A stretch of DNA of 64,000 nt, taken from assembly GCA_009844085.1 (NCBI GenBank), contig VYCF01000011.1:22760-86759 (forward strand), given 5' to 3'. The position numbers were made by a program, and so were the translations under genes. This DNA comes from Gammaproteobacteria bacterium (GTDB taxonomy: Bacteria > Pseudomonadota > Gammaproteobacteria > Pseudomonadales > Pseudohongiellaceae). Positions 27,948 through 37,366 of the stretch are shown piece by piece; the stretch's first letter is position 1; each line of letters begins with the position of its first letter. The notes beneath the pieces are model-generated. The model was not told the DNA's origin. It searched no databases and saw only the letters and a list, made by a program, of their open reading frames with translations.

Positions 27948-30410
27948 ATGATCAGACCGCTTGCATTCGGCATAGGCGTATCGGCATCCGGCTTGCTACT
28001 GGCCGCGGAGGCGCCCGGCGCCACTGGCGACGCCAGCGCGCAGCGGGCGCTGCTCGACCGTTATTGCGTGACCTGCCATAACCAGGCGATCGTGAACCTG
28101 CCGGAAACGCCGGGGGAATCGCAACTTTTCGCGCAACTTCGCGACGTCGGCCTGACTTTCGACACCGAGAACGTTTTCGACGTTTCGGAGAATCCCGCGC
28201 TGTGGGAAAACGTCGTCCGCAAACTGCGGGTTGGCGTGATGCCGCCGCCGGAGAATCCGCGCCCGGACAAGGCGAGTTACGACGGCTTTCGCGCCTGGCT
28301 GGAAACCGAACTCGACCGCGTCGCCGCGCGGGGAGTGAATCCGGGACGGATCGAGGCCTTTCATCGCCTCAATCAGACCGAATACCGCAATGCCGTGCGC
28401 GACCTGCTAGACCTCGACATCGAAGTCGCCGAACTGATTCCGCCCGATCCGCCCGATCAGCACGGCTTCGACAACAACGCCGAAGTGCTGTCGCTGTCGC
28501 CTGCCCTGATGGAACGATACGTTTCGGCGGCGCACAAGATCGCGGAACTTGCCGTGGGCGCCGCGCCGCGCTCGACCCTGATCAAGACCTATGAAGTGCC
28601 GCTGAACCTGATCCAGGACGACCGCCTCAGCGACGAATTGCCTTTCGGCTCACGCGGCGGCGCCGCGTTCGAACATAACTTCCCGGTCGACGGCGAATAC
28701 CGCTTCACCATCAAGTTGCAGACCAACTACGTCGATTTCGTGCGCGGCTACGACGCGCCCGGCGAGATCGAGGTCAGTCTCGACGGCGAGCATATCGAGA
28801 CCTTCGGCTTCGGCGGCGACGCCCCCGGCACGCCGGCGCCATACAGTTTCGCCGGCAACATTCGCGGCAGCGACGACTGGGAAGAATTCATGATGATCTT
28901 CGCCGAGGAAGGATTCGAAATCGAGATTCCGGTCGAAGCCGGCCCGCGCGTCATCGGCGCGACTTTTCCGCGCACGATGTGGGAACCCGAGGGTATTCAA
29001 CAGCCGCGTCTGTTCGGCTACCACCTCGCGGTGACCGAATTGCCCGACGCCAACCCGAGCCTGGGAAGCATTTCGATCGAAGGTCCCCTGTCGGTCGCCG
29101 GGCCGGGCGATACGCCCAGCCGGCGGCAGATCTTCACTTGCAACCCCGCCAGCGCCGATCAGGAGCCGGCCTGCGCCAGGGAGATACTCGACACATTGGC
29201 GCGCCGCGCCTATCGCCGCCCCGTGAGCGAGGGCGATCTTGCCGAACTATACGAATTCTTCGAAGCCGGCCGCCGCGAAGGCGGATTCGACACGGGCATT
29301 CAATACGCCCTCGAACGGGTGCTCGTTTCTCCCGACTTCCTGTTCCGCATCGAGCGGGACCCGGCCGTGGCTGAACCCGGATCGGTTTACGCGATCAGCG
29401 ATCTCGAACTCGCATCCCGGCTGTCCTTTTTCCTCTGGAGCAGCATTCCCGACGATGAGTTGCTCGATCTGGCCGAACGCGGCGCCTTGCGCGAGCCCGG
29501 CACGCTCGAAAGCCAGGTGCGGCGCATGATGGCAGACCCGCGGGCGGGCGCCTTCATCGAGAACTTCGTCGGACAATGGCTGTACCTGCGTAATCTCGAC
29601 GGACATTACCCCCTGCCTTCGGGCTTTCCCGAATTCGACGAAAACCTGCGCGAAGCCTTCAAGCGCGAGACGCAGCTTTTCCTCGACGAGCAGATTCGCT
29701 CGGATCGCAGCATGCTCGAATTGCTCAGCGCCGATTACACCTACCTGAACGAAAGACTGGCGCAACATTACGGGATTCCGGAAATCTACGGCAGCCGCTT
29801 CCGCAAGGTCTCGCTCGACGGCGCCCAGCGCGGCGGACTGCTCGGCCATGGCAGCCTGCTGACGGTGACTTCGTATCCGAATCGCACTTCGGTGGTGTTG
29901 CGAGGCAAGTTCGTGCTCGAAAACCTGCTCGGCGCGCCGCCGCCCGAGCCGCCGCCCAACGTGCCCGCGCTCGAGGAAGCGAACGAGGAAGGCAGGGTGC
30001 TGACCATGCGCGAGGCGATGGCGCAGCATCGCGAGAATCCGGCCTGCCGCTCGTGCCACGCGGCCATGGACCCGATCGGATTTTCGCTGGAGAATTACGA
30101 TGCCGTGGGCAAATGGCGCACCCGCTTCGCCGGCCAACCGATCGACGCCTCCGGGGCAATTCCCGGCGGCTCCGAGTTCAGCGGCCCCGACGGCCTGGCG
30201 AACCTGCTGCTCGAGCGTCCCGGCGACTTCGTCGGCGCGGTGACCGAGAAATTGATGACCTATGCCCTGGGGCGTGGTCTGGAGTACTATGACATGCCGG
30301 CTGTGCGTTCGATCGTTCGCAACGCCGAAGAGGACGACTATCGCTGGTCATCGGTGATAATGGGCGTGATCGAAAGCGCCCCGTTCCAGATGCGGAGGAC
30401 AGAATTATGA
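27948..30410 (+). CDS. DUF1592/DUF1588-type multi-domain c-type cytochrome
   Basis: Large exported protein of about 820 residues of the type first noted in planctomycetes (DUF1587, DUF1592, DUF1588, DUF1585 in order). A signal peptide (MIRPLAFGIGVSASGLLLAA) is followed by a heme c motif CVTCH and NPALWENVVRKLRVGVMPPP (N-terminal cytochrome module), the carbohydrate-binding-like middle, FLWSSIPDDELL, and a second CxxCH in CRSCHAAMDPIGF, then MTYALGRGLEYYD. An ATG at 27927 is an alternative start. Overlaps the DUF1552 gene by four bases; these two families almost always travel together. Function unknown, probably an extracytoplasmic redox partner. Confidence 0.9.
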   Translation: MIRPLAFGIGVSASGLLLAAEAPGATGDASAQRALLDRYCVTCHNQAIVNLPETPGESQLFAQLRDVGLTFDTENVFDVSENPALWENVVRKLRVGVMPPPENPRPDKASYDGFRAWLETELDRVAARGVNPGRIEAFHRLNQTEYRNAVRDLLDLDIEVAELIPPDPPDQHGFDNNAEVLSLSPALMERYVSAAHKIAELAVGAAPRSTLIKTYEVPLNLIQDDRLSDELPFGSRGGAAFEHNFPVDGEYRFTIKLQTNYVDFVRGYDAPGEIEVSLDGEHIETFGFGGDAPGTPAPYSFAGNIRGSDDWEEFMMIFAEEGFEIEIPVEAGPRVIGATFPRTMWEPEGIQQPRLFGYHLAVTELPDANPSLGSISIEGPLSVAGPGDTPSRRQIFTCNPASADQEPACAREILDTLARRAYRRPVSEGDLAELYEFFEAGRREGGFDTGIQYALERVLVSPDFLFRIERDPAVAEPGSVYAISDLELASRLSFFLWSSIPDDELLDLAERGALREPGTLESQVRRMMADPRAGAFIENFVGQWLYLRNLDGHYPLPSGFPEFDENLREAFKRETQLFLDEQIRSDRSMLELLSADYTYLNERLAQHYGIPEIYGSRFRKVSLDGAQRGGLLGHGSLLTVTSYPNRTSVVLRGKFVLENLLGAPPPEPPPNVPALEEANEEGRVLTMREAMAQHRENPACRSCHAAMDPIGFSLENYDAVGKWRTRFAGQPIDASGAIPGGSEFSGPDGLANLLLERPGDFVGAVTEKLMTYALGRGLEYYDMPAVRSIVRNAEEDDYRWSSVIMGVIESAPFQMRRTEL

Positions 30411-31732
30411 TCATTCTGAAAAAGAGACTATCAAGGCGCACGATGCTGCGGGGGCTCGGCGCAAGCCTGGCGCTGCCGCTGCTCGACAGCATGATGCCGG
30501 CGCTCGGCAATACCGCGCCCGAGGCATCGCGCCGACTCGGCGTAGTCTACGTGCCGAACGGCATGGCAATGAAAGCCTGGACTCCAGCCGCCGAGGGAGC
30601 GGATTTCGAACTCACCCGGATTCTCAAGCCGATGGCCGCCTACCGGGACCGCATGCTCGTCCTCACCGGCCTCAACGGCGTGCCGAGCAACGCCGGCGTA
30701 CACGCCAGCGCCTCCACGCGCTTTCTTACCGGAGTGACTCCGGCCCGCACGGAAAACGATCTCCAGGCCGCGGTTTCGATCGACCAGCTCGCGGCGCGCA
30801 GGTTCGGCCAGGAAACCCAACTCGGATCGCTGGAACTCGCGCTCGACGAGAACGACGTGTTCGGTTCCTGTGACATCGGTTTCAGTTGCATGTACACCAG
30901 CACCATCGCCTGGCGCGACGCGAATACGCCACTGCCGATGGAAACCAATCCGCGGCTGGTTTTCGAGCGTCTCTTCGGCAACATCGGCACCACGGACCCG
31001 CAAGTGCGGCTCCAGCGCATCCGCAAGGACCGCAGCCTGCTCGACTCGCTGACCGAGCGGGTAGCCGAACTCAACCGCAGCGTCGGCGCTGGCGACCGCG
31101 CCAAGCTCGACCAGTATCTCGACGCCGTGCGCGACGTCGAACGGCGGATCCAGATGGCCGAGGAGCAAAGCGGCCGCGACCTGCCCGAAGTGACGCAGCC
31201 GTCGGGCGTGCCCGGAACTTACGAAGAGCACGCCAAGTTGATGTTCGACCTGCAGGTGCTCGCCTACCAGACCGACCTGACCCGCGTCATCACTTTCATG
31301 ATGGGGCGGGAACTGAGCGGACGCACCTATGCCGAGATCGGCGTGCCCGACTCGCATCATCCGACTTCGCATCATCGCGACGATCCGGTGCTCTACGAGA
31401 AGGTCACCAAAATCAACGAGTTCCACACCAGCCTGTTCGCTTACTACCTCGACAAGCTCGACGCGACGCCGGACGGCGACGGATCATTGCTCGACAGCAT
31501 GTTGCTGCTATACGGCGCCGGCATGTCCGACAGCAATCAGCACGACAATCGCGGATTGCCGCTCGTGCTGTTCGGCGGCGGCGCGGGCAAGCTCAAGGGC
31601 GGCCGGCACATCCGCTATCCGGAAGGTACGCCCGCCAGCAACCTGCATCTGACGATGCTCGACAAGATGGGCATGCCCGTGGACAAGTTCAGCAACAGCA
31701 CCGGTCCGCTCGAATTGTTGAGCGAGGTGTAG
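30407..31732 (+). CDS. DUF1552 family protein, Tat-exported
   Basis: The 441-residue partner of the upstream cytochrome. It starts with a twin-arginine signal (LSRRTMLRGLGASLALPLLD), implying folding in the cytoplasm, perhaps with a cofactor. DUF1552 features include YVPNGMAMKAW, HASASTRFLTG, MMGRELSGRTYAEIG and HHPTSHHRDD, a histidine-rich segment that could bind metal. ATG at 30407 overlaps the preceding stop. Confidence 0.9.
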   Translation: MIILKKRLSRRTMLRGLGASLALPLLDSMMPALGNTAPEASRRLGVVYVPNGMAMKAWTPAAEGADFELTRILKPMAAYRDRMLVLTGLNGVPSNAGVHASASTRFLTGVTPARTENDLQAAVSIDQLAARRFGQETQLGSLELALDENDVFGSCDIGFSCMYTSTIAWRDANTPLPMETNPRLVFERLFGNIGTTDPQVRLQRIRKDRSLLDSLTERVAELNRSVGAGDRAKLDQYLDAVRDVERRIQMAEEQSGRDLPEVTQPSGVPGTYEEHAKLMFDLQVLAYQTDLTRVITFMMGRELSGRTYAEIGVPDSHHPTSHHRDDPVLYEKVTKINEFHTSLFAYYLDKLDATPDGDGSLLDSMLLLYGAGMSDSNQHDNRGLPLVLFGGGAGKLKGGRHIRYPEGTPASNLHLTMLDKMGMPVDKFSNSTGPLELLSEV

Positions 31733-31755
31733 CTCCGCAGCCCCGGGGAGAACCC

Positions 31756-33351
31756 ATGATCGGGAGCGCGCTGTCCAGGCGAACCGAAGCCGCACCGCTT
31801 CATTGCCGGATCAGGCTGATTGCAGGTCTGGCGCTGGCGTTTCTCCTCTGCCCGGCCGGCGCGATACTGGCTTCGGAAGCCTCCCTGATCGAAACGGCAA
31901 GACACCAGGATGCCGGGGCCGTGCAGATTCTGCTCGAAGGCGGCGCCGATCCGGATCAGCGCCAGGCGGACGGCGCCACGGCCTTGCATTGGGCGGTGTA
32001 CCGGCAAGACATGGAAATGGCGGGCCTGCTGCTGGCGGCCGGCGCCGATGTCAATGCGGTCAATCGCCTGGGCGCCTCGCCGCTTTTCGTCGCTACCGAA
32101 GGCGACAATGCCGGCCTGATACGGCAATTGCTCGAAGCCGGAGCCGACCCCGACATCGCCCTGCCGATAGGCGAAACGCCAGTCATGACCGCGTCACGCG
32201 TGGGCTCGGCCGAAGGCGTTCGCGACCTGATCGCAGCCGGAGCGGACGTGAACGCCGTAGAGCGCTCGCGCGGGCAGACCGCCCTGATGTGGGCGGCGGC
32301 CCAGGGGCACATGGAAGTTGCGACGGCGCTGATCGAAGCGGGCGCCGATCTGGAAGCGCGTTCCATGGTGCGCCCCCGACTCATGTTTGCCGATGCCTCG
32401 AACGGAGGCGCGTTCGATCAGGGCGTCGTCGAACAACTCGGCGGCTACTCGCCCTTGCTGTTCGCGGCGCGCAACGGTCATGGAGGCGTAGCTCGGCTGC
32501 TGTTCGAAGCGGGAGCGGAAATCGACGGTGAAGCGGGCAACGGAGCGAGTCCCCTCGTGGTTGCGGTCCATAGCGGGCACTTCGTGCTGGCGCGTCGGTT
32601 GCTCGAACGCGGTGCCGAGCCGAATGCGATCGGCGCGGGCTATAACGCGCTGCATGCCGCGGTGCTTCGCGGCGATCTCGAAACGGTGAACGCGTTGCTC
32701 GAACATGGCGCCGACCCGAACGTGCGGCTCGAACGGCCGACGCCGACACAGCGCGCGAGCGAAGACTGGGCGCTGCGAACCCCCGTGGTGAGCGCCACGC
32801 CCTATTGGCTGGCGGCCAACTTCCGCGAGGCGGAAATCATGCGCGCGCTCGAACGGGCCGGAGCGGACCCGCTCATGACCACGCAGGAATCCTTCCGCCG
32901 CCTGCGTGATCGGGAATCCCGCGAGAATCCGCCGCCGCCGGAGGTCGTGGGAGGATTTGCGAGTGCGCTGCAGGCGGCCGTGCGAGGCGCCAGCGACCGC
33001 GACCGATATTATGTCCTTGCGACCGAAGACCCGGTCGGTGAAGAGCGGCTGGCCCTGGAAGCGGTGCGAGCGGCAACCGAACACGGCGTCGATCTCAATC
33101 ACGCCGATTTCACCGGCTCGACGGCGCTGCACGACGCGACGGCGAGAAACCTCGTAACCATCGTCAGGGAACTGGCCGAGAGCGGGGCGGATGTGAACGC
33201 GCTCAACGGTCGCGGCATGACACCGCTCGATATCGCCGAGGCGCCGGCGAGACGGTCCGTATTGAACCTGGAATCGAACGCACCCGTCCCGACAGAGTCA
33301 GCAGCCGATGTGCTGCGGGAATTCGGCGCCCTGCTTTCGCAGGACTTGTAG
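31756..33351 (+). CDS. exported ankyrin-repeat protein
   Basis: The 531-residue protein has a signal peptide (LIAGLALAFLLCPAGAILA) and about ten ankyrin repeats, visible as GADPD..GATALHWA, GADVNAVN, GADLEA, GADPNVR and GADVNALNGRGMTPLDIAE. A non-repeat insertion (about residues 345-440) breaks the array. ATG at 31756 follows GGGGAG; 23 bases separate it from the DUF1552 stop, so it is the third gene of the same operon. Such proteins are scaffolds, and here it may organise the DUF1592/DUF1552 pair in the periplasm. Confidence 0.88.
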   Translation: MIGSALSRRTEAAPLHCRIRLIAGLALAFLLCPAGAILASEASLIETARHQDAGAVQILLEGGADPDQRQADGATALHWAVYRQDMEMAGLLLAAGADVNAVNRLGASPLFVATEGDNAGLIRQLLEAGADPDIALPIGETPVMTASRVGSAEGVRDLIAAGADVNAVERSRGQTALMWAAAQGHMEVATALIEAGADLEARSMVRPRLMFADASNGGAFDQGVVEQLGGYSPLLFAARNGHGGVARLLFEAGAEIDGEAGNGASPLVVAVHSGHFVLARRLLERGAEPNAIGAGYNALHAAVLRGDLETVNALLEHGADPNVRLERPTPTQRASEDWALRTPVVSATPYWLAANFREAEIMRALERAGADPLMTTQESFRRLRDRESRENPPPPEVVGGFASALQAAVRGASDRDRYYVLATEDPVGEERLALEAVRAATEHGVDLNHADFTGSTALHDATARNLVTIVRELAESGADVNALNGRGMTPLDIAEAPARRSVLNLESNAPVPTESAADVLREFGALLSQDL

Positions 33352-33387
33352 GATTGCGGCCTCGATCCGTCGCCGTCTGGCGGGCGA

Positions 33388-35340
33388 CTACTGCAGTGCG
33401 TAAATCACCAATTCCGGGACGGGAGTGCTGAGTAGACTTAGAGCTATGAATTGCTTGCCATCAACGCTGTAACTCATGGGCGCCCCGCCTGGATTGGCGG
33501 GGAGATCGATGCTTGCCAGCTCCGCGCCGGTCGACTTGTCGCGAGCTATCAGTTTCGGGTTGCCGCCGGTGTTTTGCGCGTGGATCAGCAAGGTCGAAGT
33601 CACCAGTACGCCATGGCGCCCGCCTCCGCCAAGCGGCGGCAGCTCGATGCCTTCCACGGCGGGGCTGTTTTCCACGCGGGCGAAACCGGCGCCATTCGGA
33701 ACCTGCCAGAGAATCTCGCCCCGGTTCATGTCGTAGGCGGTGATCGTCGAATAAGGGGGTTTCAATATCGGCAATCCCCGGGGGCCGGGCACGCCCTGGT
33801 TCGACAGGCGCGTGTAGTTGAAGTTGGACTCGTCGGCGCCCAGAGTGACCATCAGCGGCACCGTGGGGTTGTTCGACGAGGGCACGAACAGGACGCCGGT
33901 TTCCGGGTCCACTCCCGCTCCCGGCCAGTTCGCGCCGCCGCCGGCGCCGGGCAGCAGGATCGTGCCGCGGTGGCCGTCGTCGTCGGGCAGGCTGGGGGGA
34001 GTGAACAGGGGCCCATAAGTGTAGTTTTCCAGTATTTCCAGGGCTTCGGCGCGTAACTCCGGCGTGAAATCAATCAGATCGTCTTCGCTCAGTCCCTGGG
34101 TCGCGAAGGGCGGCGGCCTGGTGGGAAAAGGCTGGGTCGGCGAGGCTCTTTCACCGGGAATGATGCCTTCGGGCACAGGCCGCTCTTCGATGGGCCAGAC
34201 CGGCACTCCGGTCGCGCGGTCGAAGACGTAGACGAATCCCTGCTTGGTGACCTGGGCGATGGCGCGGATTTCCCTGCCGTCCAGGTTGAAGTCGATCAGG
34301 TTCGGCGCGGCGGGCGTATCGTAGTCCCAGATGCCGTGATGGATCATCTGGAAATGCCAGACCCGCTCGCCCGTGCGGGCGTCGAGCGCGACCAGGCTCT
34401 GGGTGAAGAGATTGTCGCCGGGACGATGTCCGCCGTAGAAATCGTTCGTCGGCGCCTCGGTCGGCAAGTAGACATAGCCGAGTTCGGGGTCGGCGCTCAT
34501 CATGGTCCAGACGCCGCCGTTGCCGGTGTAACGCCAGGACTCTTCCTGCCAGGTCTCGACGCCGAACTCGCCCTGCTGGGGAATCGTGCGAAACGTCCAG
34601 ATCAGTTCCCCGCTGCGCACGTCGTAGCCGCGAATCCACCCCGGCGGCCGCTCCTTGTAACGGGGCCGATTCGAAGTGATCTGCTGCACGACCACCACAT
34701 CGCCGACGACCACCGGCGGCGATACTGCCCCGAGGGGCTGTGCGCCCTGCCAGTCGAGCGCGTCGCGGTCGGCTCGCGGGATGCCTTCGGTCATATCGAT
34801 CCGTCCGCCGGCGAAATCGGTATCCACTTCGCCGGTTTCGGCGACGAGCGAGAACACGTAGCCGTCGTTGGTGCTGACGATCACCCGCGAGTCTTCTCCG
34901 TCGCTCCACCAGGCGACGCCCCGGTGATGAAATCCCAGGGGACTGATGGGCGGGCCCGACAGATAGACTTGCGGGTCATGGCTCCACAACATCTCGCCGC
35001 TGGCCGCATCGAGCGCCGCGACCTGGTTCAGCGCAGTGCGCATGTAGAGCACGCCGTCGATCATGAGCGGCGTCGCCTGCAGCCGGCCGAAGCCCGGTTC
35101 GTTGCCGGCGCCGAGCAGCGCCTCGAAATCGAGATCGGCATCGATGGACCCCCAGCGCCAGGCGATTTCGAGATCGCCGAAATTGTCGGCATCGATCTGG
35201 CCGAGGGCTGTGTACTTGGTGGAGCCGGCGTCGGCGGCGTAGCTTGGCCATTCGCCTTTGATATTGCCGTACTGCCCTGCCGCGCCGAATCCGGCCAGAA
35301 GCAAACCGCAGCCGGTGAGCAAGGCAATCAAGGTCTTCAT
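33388..35340 (-). CDS. PQQ-dependent dehydrogenase, membrane glucose dehydrogenase-like, soluble (paralog 3)
   Basis: Periplasmic quinoprotein of 650 residues, closest in pattern to paralog 1. ATG at 35340 gives a signal peptide (TLIALLTGCGLLLAGFGAAGQ); an ATG at 35373 lies inside the upstream gene. Propeller motifs include YAADAGSTKYTALGQIDADN, HHGIWDYDTPAAPNLID and VTKQGFVYVFDRATG. It is the last gene of a leftward four-gene operon with hydroxylase, cupin and amidohydrolase, so its substrate may be the alcohol or aldehyde product of that pathway. Confidence 0.92.
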   Translation of the reverse strand: MKTLIALLTGCGLLLAGFGAAGQYGNIKGEWPSYAADAGSTKYTALGQIDADNFGDLEIAWRWGSIDADLDFEALLGAGNEPGFGRLQATPLMIDGVLYMRTALNQVAALDAASGEMLWSHDPQVYLSGPPISPLGFHHRGVAWWSDGEDSRVIVSTNDGYVFSLVAETGEVDTDFAGGRIDMTEGIPRADRDALDWQGAQPLGAVSPPVVVGDVVVVQQITSNRPRYKERPPGWIRGYDVRSGELIWTFRTIPQQGEFGVETWQEESWRYTGNGGVWTMMSADPELGYVYLPTEAPTNDFYGGHRPGDNLFTQSLVALDARTGERVWHFQMIHHGIWDYDTPAAPNLIDFNLDGREIRAIAQVTKQGFVYVFDRATGVPVWPIEERPVPEGIIPGERASPTQPFPTRPPPFATQGLSEDDLIDFTPELRAEALEILENYTYGPLFTPPSLPDDDGHRGTILLPGAGGGANWPGAGVDPETGVLFVPSSNNPTVPLMVTLGADESNFNYTRLSNQGVPGPRGLPILKPPYSTITAYDMNRGEILWQVPNGAGFARVENSPAVEGIELPPLGGGGRHGVLVTSTLLIHAQNTGGNPKLIARDKSTGAELASIDLPANPGGAPMSYSVDGKQFIALSLLSTPVPELVIYALQ

Positions 35341-35354
35341 GCCGGACGCCCCGT

Positions 35355-36752
35355 TCAGTCTTCCCGTGTCCATTGTTCGCTCAAGCTCTCCCGGTCCACC
35401 GGTTGCCCGCGAAGATAAACTTCATCGATCAGCCGGGTGTTGTTTATGTCCTCTAGCGGATTGGCGTTAAGGATGACGAAATCCGCCGCCTTGCCTTCGC
35501 GCAACTCGCCCACGTCATCGAGCCCGAAAGCCGCCGCGGCGCGTGAAGTGCCGGCCACGAGAGCTTCCATCGGCGTCATCCCCATGCGCACGAACAAGGC
35601 GAGTTCGACGTGATCGGCATAGCCGAAGAAGTCTCCCACGGCGCCGGCGTCGGTGCCGAGGATAACCTGATCTTTCAGTTTGAGCAGATTGTCCGCGAGC
35701 ATGGCCGAGCGTTGTTCTTCAGCGGCGCTGCGTTCGGCCGGGGGCGGCGAGTAGTTTTCGTTCAGCGATTCGAGCACCGAAGGCGGAACCTGATCATGGA
35801 AGTAAGGGTCGCGAAAAGCCGGAACGTACCAGGGCTCGCGCTTGGTGACCATGCCCAGGGTCGGGACGATGTAGACATTGTTGCGCCGGATCATTTCGAG
35901 ATATTCATCGTCCACGGCGCGGTCGAAGGGCATGTGGATGAAGCGCCGGTTGCCCGCCGCGACCAGCGCCTTGTGATCCGCAAGAGTCATGGCGTGGGCG
36001 ACGATGCGAATGTCCTGTCTCGCGGCTTCGTTCAATACCGCCCGGTAAGTATCGGGCGCCACCTTGATCTGCGCGCCGCGGCGCTCGTCCCGGTCATCGA
36101 TCCATATCTTGGCGATCCGGTAACCGCGCGCGGCAAGTTCGCGCACGGTGCGGACCCCCTGCTCCGGATCCGCGACCGGATTCACTCCCCAATAATCGGG
36201 ATCGTCGGTGAAACGCGGATTCGGGCCGCCCCCCGGCGATCCCAGGCCGGGCGAAAGGTGATAGCGGGCGCCGCCGACATTGCCTTTCCGCTGTTCGAGC
36301 TTTACGCGCAGCGCCACGTCTTCCTTGTCGCTGCCGGTGGAAATGATGGTGCCTACGCCGTAATAGGCATGTCGATAAAGATGATCGATCAGATTTTCGT
36401 CGGTGAAATATTGCGAGCCCCAGTTGCCGTAAGCCTCCCAGCCGAGATGGGCATGGGTGTTGACCAGGGCGGGGATGACTGTCTTGCCGGTCAGGTCGTG
36501 GGAAACGTCGCAGCCTGAATTCGCGGCGCCGGTATCGAGAATGACGCCGCCGCGTATGCGCAGCGTCGCACTTTCGAGAATGTCACCCCTGCCGTCGATC
36601 AGGCGCGCATTCGAGAAACATTCGACCTGCGCCGCTCCCGCCCCGGCTGCCGACGTTTGTGCGAAAGCGCCGAGCGCCGCGGCAAGCAGGGCAAAGCCCG
36701 CGGGAACCGCGATCAGGCAGCGCCGAATCCGCATTATTGTTAACCGTTTCAC
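35355..36752 (-). CDS. exported amidohydrolase family protein
   Basis: Predicted metal-dependent hydrolase of about 465 residues in the imidazolonepropionase/prolidase-like branch. GTG at 36752 is chosen: GGAG precedes it and GTGA overlaps the cupin stop; an ATG at 36734 is the alternative. A signal peptide (RRCLIAVPAGFALLAAALGAFA) precedes the TIM-barrel. Metal ligands are in VNTHAHLG, VAHAMTLADH and LGTDAGAVGD, and the C-terminus GKAADFVILNANPLEDI is diagnostic of amidohydrolases. Export places hydrolysis in the periplasm beside the PQQ enzyme encoded 14 bases downstream. Confidence 0.9.
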   Translation of the reverse strand: MKRLTIMRIRRCLIAVPAGFALLAAALGAFAQTSAAGAGAAQVECFSNARLIDGRGDILESATLRIRGGVILDTGAANSGCDVSHDLTGKTVIPALVNTHAHLGWEAYGNWGSQYFTDENLIDHLYRHAYYGVGTIISTGSDKEDVALRVKLEQRKGNVGGARYHLSPGLGSPGGGPNPRFTDDPDYWGVNPVADPEQGVRTVRELAARGYRIAKIWIDDRDERRGAQIKVAPDTYRAVLNEAARQDIRIVAHAMTLADHKALVAAGNRRFIHMPFDRAVDDEYLEMIRRNNVYIVPTLGMVTKREPWYVPAFRDPYFHDQVPPSVLESLNENYSPPPAERSAAEEQRSAMLADNLLKLKDQVILGTDAGAVGDFFGYADHVELALFVRMGMTPMEALVAGTSRAAAAFGLDDVGELREGKAADFVILNANPLEDINNTRLIDEVYLRGQPVDRESLSEQWTRED

Positions 36753-37366
36753 AAGCGCTCCGCGAGAAAGGCGGCCGAATCTTCGGCGTTCATCAGGGCG
36801 ACCACCTTGTCGGGATCGACCCTGAAAGTGATATAGGTGGCATGATCGGGAATCTCGATGAATTCGTGGCCCGTGCCCGCCGGAATCACGAACACGTCGC
36901 CCGCCTTGAGTTCCGTGGTAACTCCGTTGCGCACATCTCTGGCATTGTGTCCGGGGCCGTTGAGATTGGTTACGTTGTAACTGTCCGAGGCTCTTGGCAC
37001 TGGGTCGACCAGTTCCGGCCCGGTCAGCACCGTGCCGCCGCCGGAGAGCATGTAGTAAATCTCGCTGACCAGGCTGTGTTCCGCGACCCGGTTGGCGCGC
37101 TCCGCCAGGGCGTTTCGATGCACGAGCGATACCTGCACCTGCGTACGCCCGACATCGAGCGAGCGAATCTGCATGTCGCCCACCGTTTCGCGCTGCCCCA
37201 GGCTCACGTATTGCTGAATTTCTTCCAGCGATACCAGCTCGGCCTGACACATGTCGCAGGAGGGCTCGACGGTACGTTGCGCCGTGATGCGGCCGGCGAG
37301 AAAAACCACCGGCAACAGCATGAGCAGCCATACCAGTATTCGAGAAAGTCTGTACGAAGAAGTCAT
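36749..37366 (-). CDS. membrane-anchored cupin-domain protein
   Basis: The 205-residue product has an N-terminal membrane segment or signal anchor (ILVWLLMLLPVVFLAGRI), a CDMC motif just after it, and a single cupin barrel: EIYYMLSGGGTVLTG and AGDVFVIPAGTGHEFIEIPDH, the two half motifs with candidate metal ligands. Cupins of this sort can be dioxygenases, isomerases or binding proteins. It overlaps the sterol-desaturase gene upstream and the amidohydrolase gene downstream by four bases each. Confidence 0.82.
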   Translation of the reverse strand: MTSSYRLSRILVWLLMLLPVVFLAGRITAQRTVEPSCDMCQAELVSLEEIQQYVSLGQRETVGDMQIRSLDVGRTQVQVSLVHRNALAERANRVAEHSLVSEIYYMLSGGGTVLTGPELVDPVPRASDSYNVTNLNGPGHNARDVRNGVTTELKAGDVFVIPAGTGHEFIEIPDHATYITFRVDPDKVVALMNAEDSAAFLAERL

